This document shows positions 47,064 through 59,590 of a DNA stretch of 64,000 nt, piece after piece. This DNA is from Chalara sp. BL73. Taxonomy: Eukaryota; Ascomycota; Leotiomycetes; Helotiales. Made by a program: the position numbers and the translations under genes. Within the stretch, counting starts at the first letter, position 1. Every line of letters starts with the position of its first letter. Where the stretch lies: contig CAKJVC010000068.1 of the NCBI GenBank assembly GCA_918026815.1, forward strand, positions 1,364,001-1,428,000. Reading direction: 5' to 3'. The notes under the pieces were generated by a model. That model worked only from the letters and a program-made list of their open reading frames with translations. It was not told where the DNA came from and made no database searches.

Positions 47064-48524
47064 GATGAAGGCAGTGATAATTGTAGGTTGTGAATATGTG
47101 TGGGAAGGCGAACTTTTGGATGAATGGTTTGATGGGAAGTGAGAACAGATAGATAGATGGAAGAAATGGAAGAAAGGGAGGAGCCGGTACAGGTATGGCT
47201 GGTATTAATAAGAGAAACGTTGTGTCCCTCTCTCCTCTTGGACGCGGATTCCTCGAGGCTGCGAATAAATCACATCATCAACGCTAATGACGCCACTGTC
47301 CCCGAAGAGGCTTAAGGGATTGAAAAGAGGCATGCTGATTGGTTAGATGGGTCAAATGGTGGAGGAGAAGAGTGGAGAGGGGTAGCTTGAGAAAGAGACA
47401 CAAGGAAAAAACATCACCACCCAACTGACTTTCAGAAGACCATGGAAAAAAGCATAAGGTGCTTGCAATGGCCTGGCATTTGCATTGATTGGTCTTAACT
47501 TGACAAACAAGCCCTGATACCTTATCTACCCTCCATCTCTATATCCCTCTTTCGCGCTCTCTCCCTTATTAGCAATCATAAGACAAAGGCACGCCATCCA
47601 GAGAATCAACAGATCATTTGTTTGATATGGCCGTGGCAAGGCTATCAGGAAACCTTCCAAGGGAAAAAAGGGAATGACCCCGCGCTTCAGCCTTGCTGAC
47701 CTCGCCGGTTTCGGATAAGCCTGCCAAGTCTTTCATCCAGCTAGGATATGGGCAACTACTGTACAGTACTCTAGAGTGCAGTACGGTAGCTATGTCCCGT
47801 TGGTTGCTGTAGCTTCCCCGATCATTGGGTACCCAAGGACCTTTCCGAATTTATATCCCGACTGCGTCTTCACTCCCCGTTTGCAGAAAGCGCATCACCC
47901 AATCATCGCTAAAAACAACCGAACATGTGACATCGTGTGGTGTTATCACGTGATACAGACATTGAAAGATGCATCGCCTGGGACACCTCCTCCCATGGGT
48001 CTCGTTTCTCCGCTGATGCACTCTCCCATACTCAGGATCTCCTCGCCATTTGTACATCCTCCATTGGATCCATCCTGGTCTGCTTGCATGAGTGTCTGCC
48101 AATGCAATGCCAGCAATGGCTTCTCACAGGCCGTTGTTTTGAGGTTACAGTAGCGCAAACCCGGGCACCCGGCAAACGGCTTTAAACACCCCACTGCTGG
48201 GAATAAGAGTCTGCATCGCAACGGTACCAAAAAAGTTACGTTTTACCTGGCCTATCACCGCGTCGGGCCGTGAGAAATCATCCTCCAAACTTAACTTGGA
48301 ACGGTTTTACTCTTTCTCCATTACAATCCCAGGATCTGTAAAGTCATGCGGGTCTCGGAATTACTAAAACCACTACCATTTCTCGACCTTTTGACTCGTC
48401 ATGGCCACTGTTTGATTTATCTCAATGATTTATCGTTCAAATTGCGCACGTTGCTTTCTTCCTTCTGTTATCCCATGTCTTTGACAAGTCTTTGTTGTTG
48501 AAATTTTGGAAAAGTCAAGCACCG
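47064..48524. promoter_or_regulatory. Long divergent promoter region (peroxiredoxin / MFS transporter)
   Basis: 1.46 kb between two divergent genes. Purine/pyrimidine-rich tracts upstream of the peroxiredoxin start (about 47100-47260) are typical of strongly expressed fungal genes. ORFs at 47776-48230 overlap on both strands and lack motifs. Confidence 0.4.
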
Positions 48525-50564
48525 ATGGCAGCAGTAGGGGCAACAGTCCCTCACAACACCATCGAGGATAGCCGAAATGACGCCCTCGATGAAAAAAAAT
48601 CCGAGAGAAGGGTTGATTCCACTTCGGATCCTCAAGTATTCCCCAGCAGTCTGAATGACACTTCTCCCATAAGCTTCAAGTATCTTACATTCGAGACCAA
48701 TTTACCAACTCCAATTTTCTCCAACAACGGTCAGCCACCACCACCGCCGCCGGATCTGAAAAAATACGGAAATCCTTTTGACTGGTCTCCAGCCAGAAAG
48801 AGCTATATAGTATGGGTTTGCACTGTTGCTGCCATGATTGCTGCGTACACTGCTGGCTCTTACTCTCCACCAGCCTCTCAAATGTCACAACTATGGAATG
48901 TCAGTGAAGTAGCAGTCTTCGTTGGCATCACAACGTTTTGTGCTGGCTTTGCTATTGCTCCGATGGTTCTAGCACCTTTCTCTGAGATCAATGGCCGGTA
49001 TCCAGTCTTTGTGGGTGCTGGGGTTGTATTTTTCGTTTGCCGTACGTACCCTTAGCCTTGCCATATTTTGCGTAGCTCGACATTTCATGAATTGTTCTTC
49101 TGAGTCTTTTTTTTCAATTTCATGCAGAAATCTTTTTTGAGAATGCGAGAAAACCTTCATTCAGTATACAGTAGGCGAGCTAACCTTAGTTTCTATATAG
49201 AAATTTGCTGTGCAGCGACGCCTACATATGCTGGAATGTAAGTGAGCCTCTTTCTCTGACATAATGGCAGCAAGATCAAAACATACCTCAACTCTTTGCT
49301 TTGGACGGTATATAATGAGCATATCCAGGACTCATAAAGCTGCCAACCTTCAGCCTCGTTTCCCGTTGGAAGTGTCACCAAGATGAATGCTGATTTTATG
49401 ACATGTAGGATTATCGCCAGATTTTTCAGTGGATGTGGATCTAGTGTATTCTCTACCATGGTTGGCGGGGTGATTTCGGACATATACCATGCAAAAGACA
49501 GGAACACACCGATGGCTCTTTTCTCCGGTGGAGCTTTGTTTGGTACTGGCTTGGGTCCACTTTGCTCGGGTTTCATAGCTCAAAACATCCACTGGCGATG
49601 GGTCTTCTGGGTTCAAGTCATCACCTGTGGTCTCCTGATCTCGGTTGTCATCTTGACATTCAAGGAAACTCGTGGATCCATCCTTCTATCGCGAAAAGCT
49701 GCACAATTGAATCTCTACTATGAGGCTTTGGAAGCTGCAGGACATTATGGTTTGTCTATCTCGTCAGCCTCAGAAAAGGAGGAATCTCAACGTATTCGTT
49801 GGCGTGTCAAGTCAGATGAAGAGCGCGAGTCGCTGACCAAGATGATCGGCATATCGATTTACCGGCCATTCCACCTGCTTTCCACAGAGCCTGTAGTGTT
49901 CTTCTTTTCTTTGTGGGTTTCATTCGCTTGGGCAGTGCTCTACCTCACCTTTGGTTCTGTCCCACTTGTGTTCTCGACATCTCACAGATTCTCGATACAA
50001 GATTCCGGTGCCATATTTGCGGCAATGAGCGTCGGCGCGTGCCTATCGACCATCCTATCAATCTACCAAGACCATTTACTTGCCTCCTATGTTGCATATT
50101 CGGCGAAGGAACCCGAAAAACAAAGCCGCCTGATCAAAAGCCTGGATTTGTCATCTCCAGAGGCGCGGCTATACTTCACTTGCGTTGAGGCTGCACTTCT
50201 ACCAATCGGTCTCTTCTGGTTCGGGTGGACACAATTTTCTTCCATTCCCTGGATCGTACCTGCAATGTCCGTCGCATGTGCCACTATGGGGATCTACTCG
50301 GTATATCTAGCAACTTTCAATTACCTGGCTGATACATACCATCGCTATGCCTCCTCTGCACTTGCTGCACAGTCCTTCTGCCGAAACGTGCTGGGTGGGA
50401 TCTTTCCACTGGTAACAAGAGCCATGTTTGTCAATCTGACTTTCCAAGGAGCAGCGTCCTTGCTAGGAGGCATCGCAGCGCTTCTGACGGTCGTGCCGTG
50501 GGTATTGGTTTTCTACGGCCCGACGATCAGAGCCCGATCGAAATTTGCAAGTGAGATTATGTAA
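48525..50564 (+). CDS. Major facilitator superfamily transporter (DHA1-type)
   Basis: Three exons: 48525-49041, 49201-49237 (a 37-bp microexon), 49409-50564; introns of 159 and 171 bp; 569 aa. The start ATG at 48525 has a good context (CACCGATGG); the frame extends upstream only to a TTG. A cytosolic N-terminus of about 95 residues with a poly-Pro run precedes twelve membrane helices. Family motifs are PFSEINGRYPVFVGA (motif A-like), RFFSGCGSSVFSTMVGGVISDIY and GPLCSGFIAQNIHWRWVFWVQ. These place it with the drug:H+ antiporters/polyamine exporters of the plasma membrane. The C-terminal half also fits (AQSFCRNVLGGIFPLVTRAMF). Substrate unknown. The neighbouring P450 is broken, so a joint pathway is unlikely to be working. 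Confidence 0.9.
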
Positions 50565-51114
50565 CAGGAATATCATCTCAGCCACTCATCAATGAGCATT
50601 TTTTGGATATGTCGCATTTAATGATTTATGACCAGCCAGTCCAGGCTATAAAATAAGCATTGTTACGGAGTAGGATTTTTAACTTCTTCTAGATAGGGTT
50701 TTGAAATGGTATTGCCGCGAGTAGAGCGAGCCAGAACACACAAAGCTTTAGCATGTCGAACTGTGGAGCACAGGACAGAACCCGATATGTTTGTCAAATA
50801 ATCAGTTGTAACTTAAATAATATAGCATATATAAAAATATCAGCATACGGTCATCACGTAATCAGATACTAGGTTATGGATCAGCTAGATAGGAGGACAA
50901 TGATACACCCTCAAGTCAGCTAGCTACATTGGCTTATGATCCCGGGTAATGTATGGCAACTATGACATATCAAAGCATTTTTCTGAATACTATGGACACA
51001 CTTCAGCCCAATTCATTGATAGTTTGGCTATTTTATAGGTGTGCGCACGAAACGTCGGGCCGATCGAATACCATCATCTAGCTTAGTGGCTGAAATCAAA
51101 GTGTTCGTATCAAC
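50565..51114. other. Intergenic stretch
   Basis: Terminator side of the MFS gene and promoter side of the P450 gene; AT-rich, no ORF supported. Confidence 0.45.
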
Positions 51115-52881
51115 ATGCCAGAACTACCAGACCAATTTCATGTCATTTTCTTTCTCAACCAAACCAAGATGTTCACCTTAAGCTCAGTCATCGTATTTCT
51201 GTTCGCCACATGGGTAACATACATACCACACAGCGTCATCTACCGCCTCTACCTGAGTCCGGTCTCTCGCTTTCCGGGTCCAAAGCTCGTAGCCGTAACT
51301 AGGTTTTATGAGCTCTACCACGAGATCGCCAAGGGTGGGCAATATACGCTCAAGATCGGGGAGCCCCGCGAGAAATACGGTGCCGCCTTCTCCTCTCCTG
51401 TTCCGTCATCAAAGGGGCTAACACGCAAACCAGGACCCGTAATCCGGATTAATCCTAGGAGCTTCACATCAACGGCCCGGAGTATTATGGCGTGCCGTGC
51501 GCCGGGGCAGGCAGGAAGAGGGACAAGTACGATTATTACTGCCTGCAGTTTGGCAATCCGGATTCTGTCATCGGGACCGCGCCTCATGGTTTGCATCGCT
51601 TGCGGCGAGGGCCTCTTAATAAGTTCTTCTCTAAGGCGAGCGTCGCTGGCCTGGAGCCGCTTATTCGGGATACCGTCGAGAAGCTTTGTGCCCGGCTTAG
51701 AAGGATTGAGGACGGAGGGGAAGGGGAGAGACGGGTTTTGAATATCGGATGGGCATTTGCATGTCTTACCAACGATGTAGTGTGCGAGTATGCTTTTGGG
51801 AAGAGCGATGGGTTGGTGGAGGGGAGCGAGGTATTTAGGACTGATATTCATGATGCTATGGTTAATGTTAGTGAGGTCGAACATGTGTTGAAGCAGGTCC
51901 CTTGGTTAATCATGTTACTAAAAAAGATTCCGTTCTCGGTATGCGTGCATAGATCTTGCTTTCCATGAGTTTTACTGACACTATGAATTCTAGGCAATCC
52001 GGTTGCTCGACCCAAAGATTGGGTCTTTCATACAGTTTCAGAATGTAAGTCGACACTGAGAAGACAAATCATATGACTGACTTGACGACAGATCATGGTT
52101 GCGGAGATACAATCTATTATAGATGGCACAAACATCAACCACAACAACGCAGCTCGCCCAACCGTCTTCCGCGCCATTCTTCCATCCTCTCTTCCTCCCT
52201 CAGAAAAGAGTCTTGGTCGCCTCTGGCAAGAAGGGCAAACCTTCGTTGGAGCGGGAACCGAGACTACAGCATGGACCATGAGCGTCATCGTATACCACGT
52301 GCTCGCCAATCCTCAGATCAGAGCACAATTGGTGGAGGAATTGGGGACGATTAGGGGGAATGGCAAAGAGCGGGTGACTTGGAATCAGCTCGAGCAGCTT
52401 CCGTACTTCGCTGCCGTGGTAAGCAAGGGATTGAGGTTGAGTTATGGGGTTACCACGCATTTGCAACGTGTATCGGACGAAGTTTTCATTTTTAAGGACT
52501 GGAATATCCCAGCTGGTGTTAGCCCCTTTCCTTCTCCTGATTTGTCTCCTCGCTACTGAAAAGCAAAAGACGCCGGTAAGCATGACATCTGTGCTTGTCC
52601 ACCTCAATCCCAGAATTTTCCCCGACCCGCACGACTTCATTCCTGAGCGCTGGATCGAGAACCCATGGTTACCGAAGTATCTGGTCGGTTTCACGAAAGG
52701 TTCGAGGCAGTGCATCGAGATCAATTTAGCATATGCTGAGATCCACGTTTGTCTTGCGAATCTGTTTTGGCGCTTTTCGGGGATGAAATTGTACGAGACG
52801 ACTAAGAACGACATGGAGATTCAGGATGATTATTATATGCTTAAAGCTAGTGGGAAACGTGTGAGGGTTGCGCTGGGGTGA
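51115..52881 (+). pseudogene. Cytochrome P450, frameshifted and with altered core motifs
   Basis: Exons 51115-51379, 51434-51938, 51994-52044, 52092-52517 and 52570-52881 would encode about 519 aa of a microsomal P450 (membrane anchor TLSSVIVFLFATWV, then YLSPVSRFPGPKL), similar to the trichodiene-oxygenase-like group. Three faults are visible. First, one base is missing near 51457-51461: INPR is in one frame, while HINGPEYYGV and all downstream sequence are in another. Second, the invariant ExxR of helix K is KGLR (codon AAG at 52425). Third, the residue two after the heme Cys is Glu (FTKGSRQCIE, codon GAG at 52717) instead of the usual Gly. The I-helix motif GAGTETT is intact and all splice sites still work. 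I read it as a recent pseudogene. A sequencing error could explain the indel but not easily all three. Confidence 0.8.
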
Positions 52882-53433
52882 TTTGGGCAAGATGTATTCT
52901 CTGGTATAGACGCACTTGGCCTCGATTTAGCATCTAGACTCTAAAAGCTGTCGAGAACCACGGAGACTTCAGCCATATACTCTCTAGAGTAGGCTATATT
53001 GAATGAGGGGAACTGCATTCTTATTCAGTTTAACGAAATCTCTGATATCGAGGCAAGTACTGCTTCAGTTATCATCCTACGATGAAAGTCGCGGAGGAAC
53101 TCATTTAGGTATAGTTGCAGTCCTTAGAGCAGGGTATCATATTTTCATTGTTTACAAAACACTCCTTCTCCCCTCAAATTCCTCCTCATAACCGGAAAAG
53201 TGACATGAAGATTCTGGCCTATGTGGAGCAGCCACTGCATGTTCTTTCCTTCTGCGGCTCCTGCCTCGGAAGACGTCAAGCAAACCTTTCCATTTCTTTA
53301 TATAAAGCAATCCCTACTTCTCTCAACACTTCTTCACATCACCACCACGAGATCTGAAATTTTGGCTGTGCAGCAATATCTAGATTTTATCGTCCTTCCA
53401 AGAAGTTTTGAGCAATTTGTTTACAGCACTACA
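52882..53433. promoter_or_regulatory. Promoter region of SRPK-like kinase gene
   Basis: Intergenic, with a pyrimidine-rich stretch shortly before the kinase start. No gene supported. Confidence 0.4.
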
Positions 53434-55088
53434 ATGGATCCACCACCGCCGCCTAAGCTGACTTCTAAGAAAACTCCTTCACCACCATCTGCTGGATATT
53501 TTCCAACGAATTTGCCTCTTCCGCCACGTCCTCCAAAGCCACATCCTCCACCAATCAGGGCGGGCACGCCGCTTCCCTCATCAGGACCACCTTTCGTTCC
53601 TGGGAAGTCAGATGCTGAACTCCGAACCCTTGCCGATAATATTGAGATATTGGGAATTGAGGAGGGGTCGAGTTGCTATAAGCGTGGAGGCTTTCACCCT
53701 GTGCAAATTGGCGATGTAATCAATGGCTGGATGGTTCATCGCAAACTGGGCTGGGGTCGTTACTCAACCGTTTGGTTGGTACAGAACCTGCAGTAAGAAT
53801 GGGACCTGCTTGGGAAAAGCCTATTGCTGATTAGAAGTCAAAGAACTGAAAAGTTCAGAGCTTTGAAAATCTTGTCCGCCTCGATCAATCATGAAGTCTC
53901 CCTTACGTATGAGATAGAGGCGCTGGTCACGTTGAAGGTTTCTCGCCCAAAGTACCCGAACCACCATGGCTATAATTATATCAATCATTTCGAGGACTAT
54001 TTCTGGTTCAAAGGTGAAAATGGCTCACACCAGTGCATCATAACTAAAGTCATGGCCGAACATCTCGGGTACTTCGCTGCTTGGTTTTCAAACGGAGAGA
54101 TTCCACGGCCGCTTGTTCAGCATTTTGCTCGCCAGCTTATTATGGCGCTGGATTATGCTCACCACTGTGACATAGCACATAATGGTACGCTCCAGTCTTC
54201 TGTTAATTTATTTAAGAGTACATTCTGACTTTTATAACAGATATTCAGCATGCAAACATCATGATCCAACTGTCAGATGACGACTTGGAGCCCATTATTA
54301 ATCGCTACCTAGCAGCCACAAAATCCTCCATCGTAACTAATCGTTATGATACGAGTCACACGCGTGTGACCGGTACTGTAGTTTTGACCAAGTCACAATC
54401 CTTGCATAATTATTACCTTAATGATGGCGTGGATCTTATGACCCTAACAATTGCATTGATAGATTGGGGCTTCGCTATATTTGAAGGATATCCGCCGGAA
54501 GGCATGACATACCACTTAACATTTCAACCTCCGGAGACGATGTTTTTAGCTCCACGCGGTTTGCAAGTAGATGCCTGGAACTTGGGAATGCTTCTGCCAG
54601 ATCTCATTTTTGGCGAAGCTTTATTTGGCAACAATTTGATATCCGGAGAGTACTCTTTCAAGTCACACCTCGAGGAGATCAATCAACTTCTCGGGCCATT
54701 CCCCAAGCATTTGCTCGAAAGCGGCAAACAGCACCAAGATATGTTTGATGACAGAGGCGATGTTAAAGACCCTGAATATGGTGTTTTCCTAAATCTGCAA
54801 GAGAGATTCTCCAGTATCGAAGGTGAGGAGGGCCCGAAATTTCTCGATCTGGTCCTCTCTATTCTCCAAATTGACCCTGAAAAGCGTCTGGAGATGATGG
54901 ATCTCCTGGCTCATCCTTGGATGCTCCACGATTACGTGCCCACACCCAAGTTTTCGGTTGTCTTCGCGACGGTGAAGGATGAGAACAATCCAAGGAAGAA
55001 CATTAGAGAAATGTTGATTGTGCCTGAAGACCTTTCTGCAGCGGAAGTTAAACAGGCAGAAGTGCAATCAGAAGAAATGGATGTATGA
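53434..55088 (+). CDS. SRPK-like protein kinase
   Basis: Three exons: 53434-53792, 53838-54184, 54241-55088; introns of 45 and 56 bp; 517 aa. The N-terminal 75 residues are proline-rich. The kinase domain follows the SR-protein-kinase pattern: INGWMVHRKLGWGRYSTVWLVQ (glycine loop), RALKIL with the ATP Lys, and the long insert after the second lobe. The catalytic segment HNDIQHANIM is joined across intron 2, the metal motif is DWG instead of DFG, and PPE replaces APE. Asp, Asn and Lys of the active site are retained, so catalysis is possible, but the activation segment is divergent. SRPK-like genes are greatly expanded in filamentous fungi; the substrate is unknown. Confidence 0.85.
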
Positions 55089-56169
55089 TATTGGATGAAA
55101 CATTCTTTACGAGTCGCTACCATGGTAATTGTTCCAAAACTATAGAATAAACAGTATACTCGAAAGTTTCAAATTAATGCCTGCTCAACAATTAATCCAT
55201 ATATTTAACGTCTTGATCAATAAAACAAGATGGTGAAAAGCATTATGACTGTGAGTCACGCCCAAGAGAGGTTCCACATAGGTCAAGAAATGGCCACCGA
55301 GATCAAATCATTGTCACCTATTCCTTATATATCTTCGAAAAATTAAGCAGGTTATCACACCAAAGAAAGAGTCTCAATAGAACTAAACAAATCTTTGACG
55401 TTCCTTCATCCCTTCAATGTATACTATATCTACGCCGACAAGCCCCTTCAAGCCACTCGCCACCCGTCCCTGGTCGCCATACCAACGATAGGAACCATCT
55501 CATTCGCAACCAATTATCCTCAACCTGTCTACGGCAACGGACGGTGCGACGAGTACGACTTTGGCAGCGCTGCGTGGACGAATGCACGCAAGGAAGGAAG
55601 GCTGGGCTGTAGCGTTATGGCGTCGGATGGCGGGGGGAGGCAGAAGGAGGCATGAGCGTGGCGGAAGGGGAGGGAGATAGCGCGGATCATGCGTGGGCGT
55701 GGGCATGCGGCTCTTGGGATCTGGAGAACGTGTTTTGATCTGCGTTTTGGCTTATTAGCTTCATGGTGGGTTGGTTTGGCTGTTGTGAGGCCGTTATACA
55801 GAAGGGGAGTTAAAAAGGGGGGAAGGAGTGATAGGGGTTCTGTTAAGGTTAAGCGAGCGTTCAATGCGAGAGAGGCGACTAGTCAGGGGATTTTTGCGGA
55901 ATCTGTTTTACCCAAGCGGTTGAGGATAGGCTTCTGATGTCTTGAAATATTGATATATGCGTGATATTGTGTGCCACAATGAGTGGAAGTTCGAGTGTCA
56001 GGACTGGCTTGCGCTTCAGGCGGATATCTTGTTTCATATTTAATGTACAAAATTCTGGTTCCCATCGCCGGGGAGGCTTTCAAAACGCAAACGATGCAGA
56101 ATGCCGCCTATATGCACCGTTTTGATCGCTATGTTACTTTGCTGCTTGACCCTCATTACCAGTCATGCG
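55089..56169. other. Gene-free stretch
   Basis: Convergent region between the kinase gene and Ric8. The GC-rich part (55500-55870) opens overlapping ORFs on both strands with no motifs. Nothing supported. Confidence 0.45.
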
Positions 56170-57827
56170 TCAGTCAGAATCATCATCGTCATCAGCTAAC
56201 TCCTCGAACCTTCCTTCTTGCATCGCTTTTGCGACTGGGTTTTGGACATCCACTATGCCTGTTCTTCTCAGTCTAAGACACTGGTTAGTATTAATCTAAC
56301 AAGCGAAGTCATGTTATCGAATACCTCTCAAATAGCACAAACAGTCTTTCTGCTTCTCTCTCCTTCTCCGCTTGTGACATCTGGGGCATCTTGATATCTG
56401 GCTCCGATTCCAGGTGCTGTCCAGTGATAGGGTTGAAAGGCTTAGAAGAACTATCATCACTTGCTCTTGGTTGGCTAGATTCGCTGTTGTTAGTGCTCCA
56501 TGCCTCTAGTGCATTTTCTGGTATTGGCACATTGTGGCTGAACAAAAATCCAGAAGCAAATCCGTATCCTATATTTTGTACCATCTTGGTAGCATCTCTA
56601 TCTGACAAGTCAAATAATAATGTGGATATTGATTCTCGAATTTGAGGAGTCGTCGCATTTGTAGATAACCGAAGAAGACGACCAGCTAACGACTCACTGC
56701 GGCTAAGAGGCTGCTTTCGATCATCATGTGCCGGAAGCAAAAACCGCTGTATATGCTTTTGTACTTTCTCTGGAGCTATCTCGTAAACTTTGCGCATCAG
56801 AGCTAGGAGAGGAGATACTAAACTCTCTAAATCGTCGTCGATGTATATTTTTGTAGATTTATCTAAAATTTCTATAAGCCGGTCAACGTGGAGGGACGGA
56901 GTCTCCTTGGGAAATAATTGGTGTAGGTTATCTTTCTGTTCGAGCGGAAGGTTGAGAAGTGCATTAATTAGAGTCCCTATTGGGGCGTCCAAAGGCTTGG
57001 ACTCATATACCGGCCGGCGAGTAAGAAGCAGTAAAATATGAGGCAGGGCAGGCGAGAATGCCGCATTTCGTTGCGGGCAAAAGTGTGTCAAATTGAAGAG
57101 GAGCTTCAATGACTCAATCAAAGCCATGTCCTCCATGGGATCCAACTCCTTTACTTTTTTCTGTTTCGTCGTATACTGCTTCGCGTGTCTGCCAATATTT
57201 CCACATACGGTTTCGGCAATATGATGTTGATCAACCAACTTTTCAATATCCACAGTCGCTTCGTAGGTTGTGAGGAAGAATATTCGTGATACCAAGAATT
57301 CGTCATCTCGATTATCGTTCTTTAATTTACTACAAGCCTTTGTCTCAAAACCCAGTTCCAAAAATATTTTTCTAGTATTTGGTTTGAGCAGCATTGCGTT
57401 CGCAAGGCATCGCAGGGCATTTCGAGAAGTAGTTAACGAAGGGCTATTGAAGGCATGGCAGCTTAAGGTTTCTACACCCTTCACAGAAGTTAGACTTTGG
57501 CATGATTTGCGCTGTCTTTGACTTACCTGCCTGGTGAAAATAGGGTCCGAATAATTCGGATCCCTTCCATATACTTTCAGCTGTTCCAGATGCGCATCTC
57601 GTTCTACTCTCGTCAACAGCCGTCATGCTCGCAGCAACAGAAGTCGCGCTTACGGTGTGGTAGGAGACTCGGTTTTTCGAGATCGGATGAAAGTATGCCC
57701 ATGAGCCTCGTCACTTCCTTCAACTTTGCTATAGATTATGTCAGTACAAGTATCCTTCCTGTACAAGGCGAGCAGTACCTGGGCCTGTCACCTCAGTGGA
57801 GGAGATGGACGATCGCGGGGTAGCCAT
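56170..57827 (-). CDS. ric8: Ric8/synembryn, G-alpha chaperone and exchange factor
   Basis: Five exons: 57827-57779, 57728-57654, 57603-57527, 57478-56325, 56272-56170; introns of 48-52 bp; 485 aa. The armadillo-like helical repeats are typical of Ric8: ETLSCHAFNSPSLTTSRNALRCLANAMLLKP, FLVSRIFFLTTYEA, ESLKLLFNLTHFCP and LIEILDKSTKIYIDDDLESLVSPLLALMRK. The C-terminal acidic tail RTGIVDVQNPVAKAMQEGRFEEL..DDDDDSD comes from the last exon, also as in the family. In Neurospora and other fungi Ric8 acts as a GEF and folding chaperone for heterotrimeric G-alpha subunits in growth and development. The three small 5' exons are chosen by splice signals and phase and give a start MATPRSSISSTEVTGPAKLKE. 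Confidence 0.92.
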
Positions 57828-58798
57828 CACGTCAAGAGTTGGGCAGCTATGTATTCTGCGCGGGATCGCAAGAATCCGCTGTCAGAGTTGGGAGATGGTG
57901 CTTTTGGCCAATATTTTCAAAATCAAAGATTTCTGGTCCAGCTTGTGCGGGTAAGCTGACAGCTGGGTGGGTGCTGCAAGAATAGGTGTGGTTTGATTCT
58001 GTACAGTAGAGTGTAATCGGTCTGATGCAATGACGGGGGAATTATTTCTGCTGGAACACCGCTAGAGCCACTGACTGGCCAAAGCTTGACTGCTGTGCCA
58101 CAGGGCTAAGCACTGACCAGAACCAGACCAGCGGGGTACAGACCGACACACTAGAAGGGGGCTGACTACAGGCCTTGCTACAGGCTCTTCTTCACGCCAC
58201 ACCGGCTCGCTCTCCCCGAAATCGACAACTGATTGGAACAACAACCTTTCTCTTGCTTACAGTACAGGGCTAGTATGTGAATGGAGAAGAAGACGACCCA
58301 CAACAACATCCTACTACGGGTTGACATTGAACATGTTGAGATTCAATGTGCATTTGCCCCTCTATCGCATATCTAGCAGTGCTGAAGGATGAGGAATTCA
58401 TCCTGACCTGATAGGTGTTTTGTCTCAGGCCTTACGGTTTGCACAGGGGAACTCACTTGCAGGTTAGATCAAACATCTTTCCTGTATTTACATGAGGAAA
58501 CTGCATCCCTTCTTGTTCATCTTGTTATTACAACAGTAGTCCTACTCATACTTTCCTGAATTTGCGGAAGCTGGCACAATGGAAAGGACCAAAGACTACG
58601 CATCAAAACAGCTTCCCTTGCGTGCTTCTTCATACTTGATTCTTATATTCACGTCCAGTCTTACGAAAAACTCAAGCATCAGCACAGCTATACATTGCTT
58701 GAAAGAGTATCATCGCGACAAATAGCGCTTCCTTGTTTAATATATCTGCGGACTCCTCACACGCATATAATTCCAAACTTCACTCGACTGAGAATCAT
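57828..58798. promoter_or_regulatory. Upstream region of ric8
   Basis: About 970 bp without a supported gene, between the ric8 start (minus) and the DUF7918 gene (plus). Confidence 0.4.
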
Positions 58799-59590
58799 AT
58801 GGCGGTCATCAAAGGCATGCCCGGTCTCGAAATCTCGATTTGTCAGAAATTATCCAATAAGCGGTTCAACGAGTTCGGTGAAGCGATTACTTAATGGTTG
58901 AATGACAAGTATCCTATCTCTCACAAATCCCAGCAATACCTAGATTGTACCGCAGGGATTGAATATGTTATTCATGTTCGGGTAACGGATGAGTTCGACT
59001 TTAATTGTGATCAATTGCTTCTCAAATTTACCATTGATGGGGAAGCCATTTACCTCGTGAGGATAAGCAGGACGTTCTTCGAGGCTCAAGGTCGATCTAT
59101 CCATGGAAGCATTACCGGAGCATACAGGAAGGTTTACCCTGACTCAATGATATTCCGTGCTTTCAAATTCCTGTCGATTGAAACATGTGAGTTCGTCTTA
59201 TCAGAAAAGGAAAGCGGAGTGTCTCTTCGGCGCTTTAGTCAGGATACCGATGGCAATAATACATTAAAGCATACTAATCTGTTTCAAATATCCTCTAACA
59301 AGAGTCGTTGGGTCGCTGATCGATGGCAATAGTAAATAATCGCGACATTTCAGCGTAAAGACGTGCGGATCACCCATGGATGTGGCGATATCATCGTTGA
59401 GGTTCACCGTGTAAAGTTTGGGAACAGAGTGGTCTTAAGCATAAAGAAGGAGGAAGAGGTAACATTGAAGAAGCAGCTGCTCCTTCAATCTATCAGGTGC
59501 GCCATGTCATGTATTCAGATTTGTCATTGCTCGCCATGCCTTGGACGTAATCTATGGACTATGCTTAATCGACTTATCTTGAATGAGATT
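58799..59590 (+). pseudogene. DUF7918-like protein gene with in-frame stop
   Basis: The ATG at 58799 opens MAVIKGMPGLEISI, the usual start of the fungal DUF7918 family, but a TAA follows at 58892 in the same frame (..GEAIT*WLNDKYP). Beyond it the frame stays open to 59332 with the expected family core: YLDCTAGIEYVIHVRVTDEFDFNCDQLLLKFTIDGE and FRAFKFLSIET. A further family-like piece (RITHGCGDIIVEVHRVKFGNR) lies after a second stop region. It could be joined by a very short intron at about 59312-59353 with a weak donor. The end is unclear. DUF7918 function is unknown. Confidence 0.6.

Noticed and set aside
16804..52881. A secondary-metabolite cluster (aminotransferase, ABC and MFS transporters, P450, ADH)
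   Set aside because: The genes are spread over 36 kb with unrelated housekeeping genes between them, there is no polyketide synthase, NRPS or terpene core enzyme, and the P450 is broken.
51115..52881. RIP (repeat-induced point mutation) as cause of the P450 lesions
   Set aside because: The two G-to-A changes are not in the TpG/CpA context typical of RIP, the gene is not repeated in the window, and one lesion is an indel.
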